From JAPSGM01 sp963777045 (GTDB lineage Bacteria > Chloroflexota > Limnocylindria > QHBO01), in NCBI GenBank assembly GCA_963777045.1, contig CAVZPD010000028.1:1-64000 (forward strand): 64,000 bases of DNA. The letters run 5' to 3'. Below the pieces are notes generated by a model. The model saw nothing but the letters and a program-made list of their open reading frames with translations. It had not been told where the DNA came from and ran no database searches. The translations under genes were made by a program, and so were the position numbers. Of the stretch, positions 60,516-64,000 are shown one piece after another (positions within the stretch are counted from its first letter, which is position 1; each line of letters opens with the position of its first letter).

Positions 60516-62666
60516 TCAGGGCGTCTCGCGGAAGCCGTCGACCTCCGTTTCGCCCAGCTCAGCCGTCACCGCGGCGGCGTCCTCCTGCAGGGTCGCCACG
60601 ACGTCATCCGGCGCGCTGTCGTCAGGCTGCTCGGCCGCGCCCGGCGGTCCCGCTGACTCGGCCAGGAAGGCGCGCAGTCGATCGCCCTCGCCAGAAGGGC
60701 CGACCAGCGCGATGCGGTCCGACGGCCGCAGCACGAGGTCGCCACGCGGCACCAGCAGGTCGTCCTCCCGACGCACGGCCACGACCACCGCGTTGTGCGG
60801 CCAGTCGACCTCCTTGACCTGCTGTCCGGCCAGGCTTGAGCCGGCCGCAACGGTCCCCTCGATGGTGATGGTCTGGTCCGCCAGGTCGCTGAGGCGGCGC
60901 ACGTTCGCCTTGCGGGCGCTCTTGTAGAGGTTGAGGAGGTCGCGCGCGCCCAGGATGCCGGTGAAGCGTTCGTCGCGGATCACCGGGACCCACGAGGCGC
61001 GCCGGGTCGTGAGCGCTTCGAGCGCCTCGTCCAGGCCGTCGCGTTCGTCGACTGCCGGCCACGACGGGTCGGCCACGTCGCGCACCAGCGTGTCGGGCGG
61101 CGCGTCGTGGAGGTCGCCGTAGGTCGCCACGCCCACGAGCTTGCCCTCCTCCACGACCGGCGCACCGGGGGCGTGGACGCGCTCCAGGGCGGCGACCGCG
61201 TCGTCGGCACGCTGCTCCGGACTCAGCACCACGCGCGGCGTGCGCATCGCCTCCGCGGCGCCGATGCTGGCGAGGAGCGGCGTGGCGAACCGGAAGCGGT
61301 GCGCCGGCGACTCCGAACGGTTGCCGAGCTGGCTGGCGTAGATCGACTTCTCGCCGACCACGACCGTAGCCAGCCCCACCGCGATCATGGCCGGGGCGAG
61401 CATGCCGAGGTTGCCGGTCATCTCCGCGACCATGAGCATCACCGCCAGCGGCGCGTGGGCGATGCTGCCGAAGAGCGCCATCATGGCCACGATCACGAAC
61501 GGTGCCGGCGCGAGCGGCAGGCCCGGAGCGACGCCGTCGAGCAGGCGCCAGATCCCGGCGCCCAGCAGGCCGCCCACGACCATGCCGGGTCCGAAGATGC
61601 CACCCGATCCGCCCGAGCCGATGGTCAGCGAGGTCGCCAGGATCTTGGCGAAGGGCAGGGCCAGGATGATCCACAGCGGCAGGTCGAAGACGCGCTGGTC
61701 CATCACGATCTGGACCCACCCGTACCCGGTTCCCAGCACGCCCGGGATGAGCAGGCCCAGCCCTCCCACCGCCAGGCCTGCTGCCGCCGGCCTCAGCATC
61801 GGTGGCAGCCGCAGGGAACGGAACCAGGCGGTCAGGCCGTAGAAGACCCGGATGTAGACGCGCCCCACCACGCCCGCCGCCAGGCCGATGAGGGCGTAGT
61901 AGCCGAGCTGCCGCGGATCGCCGAAGGTCGCGCCCTGGGCGCCGAAGATCGGCTCGAAGCCGACCGCCGCGCCGAAGATGGAGTAGGCGACGATGCTGGC
62001 AATGAAGGCGGGCACCAGGGCATCGGACTCGACGTCGTCGCGGTAGAGGATCTCGGCGCCCAGGATGGCGCCGCCCAGCGGGGCGCGGAAGATGGCGCCG
62101 ATGCCGGCCGCCATGCCGGCGGCCACCGCGATCCGGGCGTCGCGCGCTTCGAGGTCGAGCACGCGGCTGAGGAACGAGCCGAAGCCGGCGCTGATCTGCG
62201 CGGTCGGGCCCTCGCGACCGCCCGAACCCCCGGAGCCGATGGTGACCGCCGACGCGACGAGCTTGATGAGCGGGATGCGCCCGCGGATACGTCGCGGGTG
62301 GTGGTGGTAGGCGGCGATGGCGGCATCGGTCCCGTGGCCCTCCGCCTCCGGTGCCCAGCGGAAGACGATGAAACCGGCGACCAGGCCGCCGGCCGCGACC
62401 ACCAGCGGGATCAGCCAGGGCCTGGCGGCGTCGGTGACCGGCAGCCCGCCCTCGCCGACCGGCGTCGGCGGCAGGTAGCCGGCCACGTTGCCGAGGAAGA
62501 GGTGGGTCCCGAGGTCGAGCGCCGCTGAGAAGGCGATGGCGCCCAGGCCGCCGATGACGCCGATCAGCGCACCGAGCACCACCCACTTGCGGAGGTACGG
62601 AGCGTTGCGGATCGTTTCGCGCAGCGCGAGGTGACGAGGCAGAGAGGGACGTCCGTCAGCGGCCAT
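60516..62666 (-). CDS. ClC chloride channel/antiporter with CBS and TrkA_C domains
   Basis: This 716-residue membrane protein has the ClC core (residues about 30-430). The selectivity motif occurs as GSGGSGGREGPTAQ with the gating-type Glu, and a second as GSGGSGGIFGPGM. A cytosolic CBS pair follows (about 455-585), then a C-terminal TrkA_C/RCK_C-like domain (about 590-680, VKEVDWPHNAVVVAVRREDD). The presence of the gating Glu makes H+/Cl- exchange plausible. The ATG at 62666 lies inside the end of the MarR gene, so the two are tightly coupled. Confidence 0.9.
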   Translation of the reverse strand: MAADGRPSLPRHLALRETIRNAPYLRKWVVLGALIGVIGGLGAIAFSAALDLGTHLFLGNVAGYLPPTPVGEGGLPVTDAARPWLIPLVVAAGGLVAGFIVFRWAPEAEGHGTDAAIAAYHHHPRRIRGRIPLIKLVASAVTIGSGGSGGREGPTAQISAGFGSFLSRVLDLEARDARIAVAAGMAAGIGAIFRAPLGGAILGAEILYRDDVESDALVPAFIASIVAYSIFGAAVGFEPIFGAQGATFGDPRQLGYYALIGLAAGVVGRVYIRVFYGLTAWFRSLRLPPMLRPAAAGLAVGGLGLLIPGVLGTGYGWVQIVMDQRVFDLPLWIILALPFAKILATSLTIGSGGSGGIFGPGMVVGGLLGAGIWRLLDGVAPGLPLAPAPFVIVAMMALFGSIAHAPLAVMLMVAEMTGNLGMLAPAMIAVGLATVVVGEKSIYASQLGNRSESPAHRFRFATPLLASIGAAEAMRTPRVVLSPEQRADDAVAALERVHAPGAPVVEEGKLVGVATYGDLHDAPPDTLVRDVADPSWPAVDERDGLDEALEALTTRRASWVPVIRDERFTGILGARDLLNLYKSARKANVRRLSDLADQTITIEGTVAAGSSLAGQQVKEVDWPHNAVVVAVRREDDLLVPRGDLVLRPSDRIALVGPSGEGDRLRAFLAESAGPPGAAEQPDDSAPDDVVATLQEDAAAVTAELGETEVDGFRETP

Positions 62667-63102
62667 GCTCACCGCCGACGAGGGCATCGGCCAGCGCCTG
62701 GAGCGCAGCCGCCGAGCCTTCCGGAAGGGTCTCATGCCGCGCCGCCAACGCCCGCGAGATGCGCCGTCGCCGTGCAGCCGTCACCGCCCGGTGCGCGTCC
62801 ATGCCCCGCTGCTGGAGGTGGAGCACGGTGGCCCTGCGGTCGTCCTCGTCCCGCTCTGCGGAGACCAGCCCTCGCTTCTCGAGGCGGCGCACCAGGCGGC
62901 TCGCGCTCGGCAGGGAGACGCCGAGCTGATCGGCCAGGTCGCCGACATGCAGGCCGTCGCCCTGCGCCAGCACGACCAGGGCACGCCACTGGGAGAGGGT
63001 CAGGTCGCGTCCCTCCGGCGTCTCGCTCAGCGCGGTGGCGGTGAGGCCCACGGTCGCGACCGCGAGGTGTTCGAGGGCATCGAGGAGGCGGCGGTTGGGC
63101 AT
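62656..63102 (-). CDS. MarR-family transcriptional regulator
   Basis: This 148-residue winged-helix regulator has HVGDLADQLGVSLPSASRLVRRLEKRGLVS and the wing DEDDRRATVLHLQQRG. It starts at ATG 63102; a TTG at 63120 is an alternative inside the operator. The last 11 bp overlap the ClC gene start, so regulator and channel are one operon. A 24-bp inverted repeat sits just upstream. Confidence 0.88.
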   Translation of the reverse strand: MPNRRLLDALEHLAVATVGLTATALSETPEGRDLTLSQWRALVVLAQGDGLHVGDLADQLGVSLPSASRLVRRLEKRGLVSAERDEDDRRATVLHLQQRGMDAHRAVTAARRRRISRALAARHETLPEGSAAALQALADALVGGEHGR

Positions 63103-63118
63103 TTGCGTAGCATACTGC

Positions 63119-63142
63119 AATAGTTGCGATACGACAACTATT
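63119..63142. promoter_or_regulatory. MarR operator AATAGTTG-N8-CAACTATT
   Basis: Perfect 8-bp arms separated by 8 bp (AATAGTTG at 63119-63126, CAACTATT at 63135-63142) end 16 bp before the regulator's ATG. Size and AT-rich arms fit a MarR dimer site controlling the marR-clc operon. Confidence 0.65.
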
Positions 63143-63147
63143 CTCGG

Positions 63148-63999
63148 CTATGCGGGCAGGTCGGCCAACACGGTGCGCGCGGATCGTTCGGCGAGGGCCA
63201 TGACGGTCAGCATCGGGTTGACGCCCGACGAGGTGGGAAAGAGCGCAGCGTCAGCGACGTGAAGGCGGGGGATCACGCCGCCGGCGCCGTCCCGCACCCG
63301 GCCGTACGGATCGCACGCATGCTCCCGCGCACTGCTGCCTGCGCGCGCGGTGCCCATCTGGTGGGCGCTGAAGAGCGTCACCCGGTTCGGTGCCAGCGAC
63401 ATGGTCGCGACGCGGGTCAGCAATTCCTCGAAGCCGTCCTGCCCGTCGCCGATCGCCCAGCTTGGCGACGGCGTGGAGAGGACGATCAGCCGCTCGGCGC
63501 CTCCGGCACGGCCGAGGCGGGCGAGCTCGAAGAGGGCATGCCTGGCAGTATCCGCGTCGTCGGCCGCGAGGCGGTACGTGATGCGCGGGTGGCCGCCGCT
63601 CGACCAGCCCACGGTGCCGGAGCCCGTCTCGTGGACGATCCCGATGAGTGGCGCGTAGTGCCGGACCTCCGCCATGAGGTCCCGGTGCGCCTGCCCGCCC
63701 TCCCACGGGAGCGAGGAAGCGATCAGCCCCGGGTGTGCCGGCGCGGATTCGATGACGAACCCCCCTACGGGACCCAGGTGCTCCAGCGATCGTGCGGCCT
63801 GCGTGGGACCGGCCCACATCTCGACGGGTGACCGCATTCGCGCGGCGACGGCAACCACCGGATGCAGCCGCAGGTAGCGTCCGATGGCGGGGTGCTCGAT
63901 GCCGCTGCGCTGCAGGAGGAGCGGGGTGCGCAGGGCGCCGCAGGCGACCACCACCGACCGCGCCCGGACGCGGAAGGGTCGCCCCGCCTGCGCGCCGTC
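63148..63999 (-). CDS. GMC-type FAD oxidoreductase, 3' part
   Basis: This is the C-terminal 283 codons of a gene that begins beyond the right edge; the frame is open to the end of the window. The conserved GMC C-terminal motifs are present: LFSAHQMGTARAG, CDPYGRVRDG and LHVADAALFPTSSGVNPMLTVMALAERSA. GMC enzymes oxidise alcohols or other substrates with FAD. The substrate is not determinable from this part. Confidence 0.88.
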   Translation of the reverse strand, partial: DGAQAGRPFRVRARSVVVACGALRTPLLLQRSGIEHPAIGRYLRLHPVVAVAARMRSPVEMWAGPTQAARSLEHLGPVGGFVIESAPAHPGLIASSLPWEGGQAHRDLMAEVRHYAPLIGIVHETGSGTVGWSSGGHPRITYRLAADDADTARHALFELARLGRAGGAERLIVLSTPSPSWAIGDGQDGFEELLTRVATMSLAPNRVTLFSAHQMGTARAGSSAREHACDPYGRVRDGAGGVIPRLHVADAALFPTSSGVNPMLTVMALAERSARTVLADLPA

Positions 64000-64000
64000 G

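Noticed and set aside
1..64000. CRISPR array, prophage or intact insertion sequence
   Set aside because: No regularly spaced long repeats, transposase, integrase or phage structural genes were seen on either strand.

Overview
The window is GC-rich, densely packed bacterial chromosomal DNA. Gene starts frequently overlap the preceding stop (ATGA or GTGA), and several convergent pairs share a single CTAG as overlapping stop codons. An F420-dependent LLM oxidoreductase, a KorABCD/Vor-type 2-oxoacid:ferredoxin oxidoreductase, a SARP/AfsR-like regulator, a phosphofructokinase with pyrophosphate-type residues, and many DrrAB-like and DMT transporters together suggest an uncultured soil or freshwater Chloroflexota lineage (for example Limnocylindria-like) or a deep actinobacterial relative. 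This placement is inferred from gene content; no rRNA or tRNA gene was found that would settle it.

Layout. 1-3.2 kb: the end of a secreted propeller protein, a DUF1059 mini-protein and a GT39 membrane glycosyltransferase. 3.3-9.1 kb: a two-component system, then a MarR-RND efflux operon. 9.1-14.1 kb: an intergenic palindrome array with a CGAGGG tandem repeat, a flavin reductase, a DMT exporter, a DUF2269 protein, a cupin, an O-methyltransferase and a propeller lipoprotein. 14.2-21.9 kb: a MarR regulator, a DrrAB-type ABC exporter, pyruvate kinase, a TfoX-like protein, a large SH3/propeller membrane protein and a beta-helical membrane-anchored protein. 22.0-24.7 kb: a four-gene 2-oxoacid:ferredoxin oxidoreductase operon. 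24.8-33.4 kb: a second ABC exporter, DMT, TauE, VIT and MFS transporters, and a MarR/S41 peptidase pair. 33.5-35.9 kb: VanZ, an Xre/ParS-RES toxin-antitoxin pair, thymidine kinase and a decayed ZIP transporter. 35.9-41.2 kb: a 985-residue BTAD/NB-ARC regulator divergent from a small exported protein, then small membrane proteins. 41.2-48.9 kb: MsrA, CBS, DoxX, MFS, ArsR-SRPBCC, a metallo-beta-lactamase-fold hydrolase, CorA with a leftover CorA tail, and a hydrolase. 49.1-54.2 kb: a kinase, a YedK-type SOS peptidase, PPi-type PFK, a wrecked multicopper oxidase, and a PadR-Rieske pair. 54.2-64 kb: a DAO-type oxidase, a GyrI-like protein, a response-regulator/thioredoxin-reductase fusion with its likely cNMP-binding histidine kinase partner, DUF427, an F420 enzyme, a MarR/ClC operon and the end of a GMC oxidoreductase.

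Regulatory architecture is the most informative part. ArsR, MarR, SARP and toxin-antitoxin genes each have visible inverted or direct repeats at the expected place. A 15-bp palindromic motif (GGGMC-RWTYG-GCCCT) recurs upstream of the ferredoxin oxidoreductase operon, a zinc-ribbon mini-protein, a CBS protein and, in three copies, a broken multicopper oxidase. It resembles the DosR/DevR box of hypoxia regulons. The best candidate for an under-described system is the REC-thioredoxin-reductase fusion next to a cyclic-nucleotide-binding histidine kinase (56.2-59.3 kb). No CRISPR array, prophage, intact insertion sequence or RNA gene could be supported.
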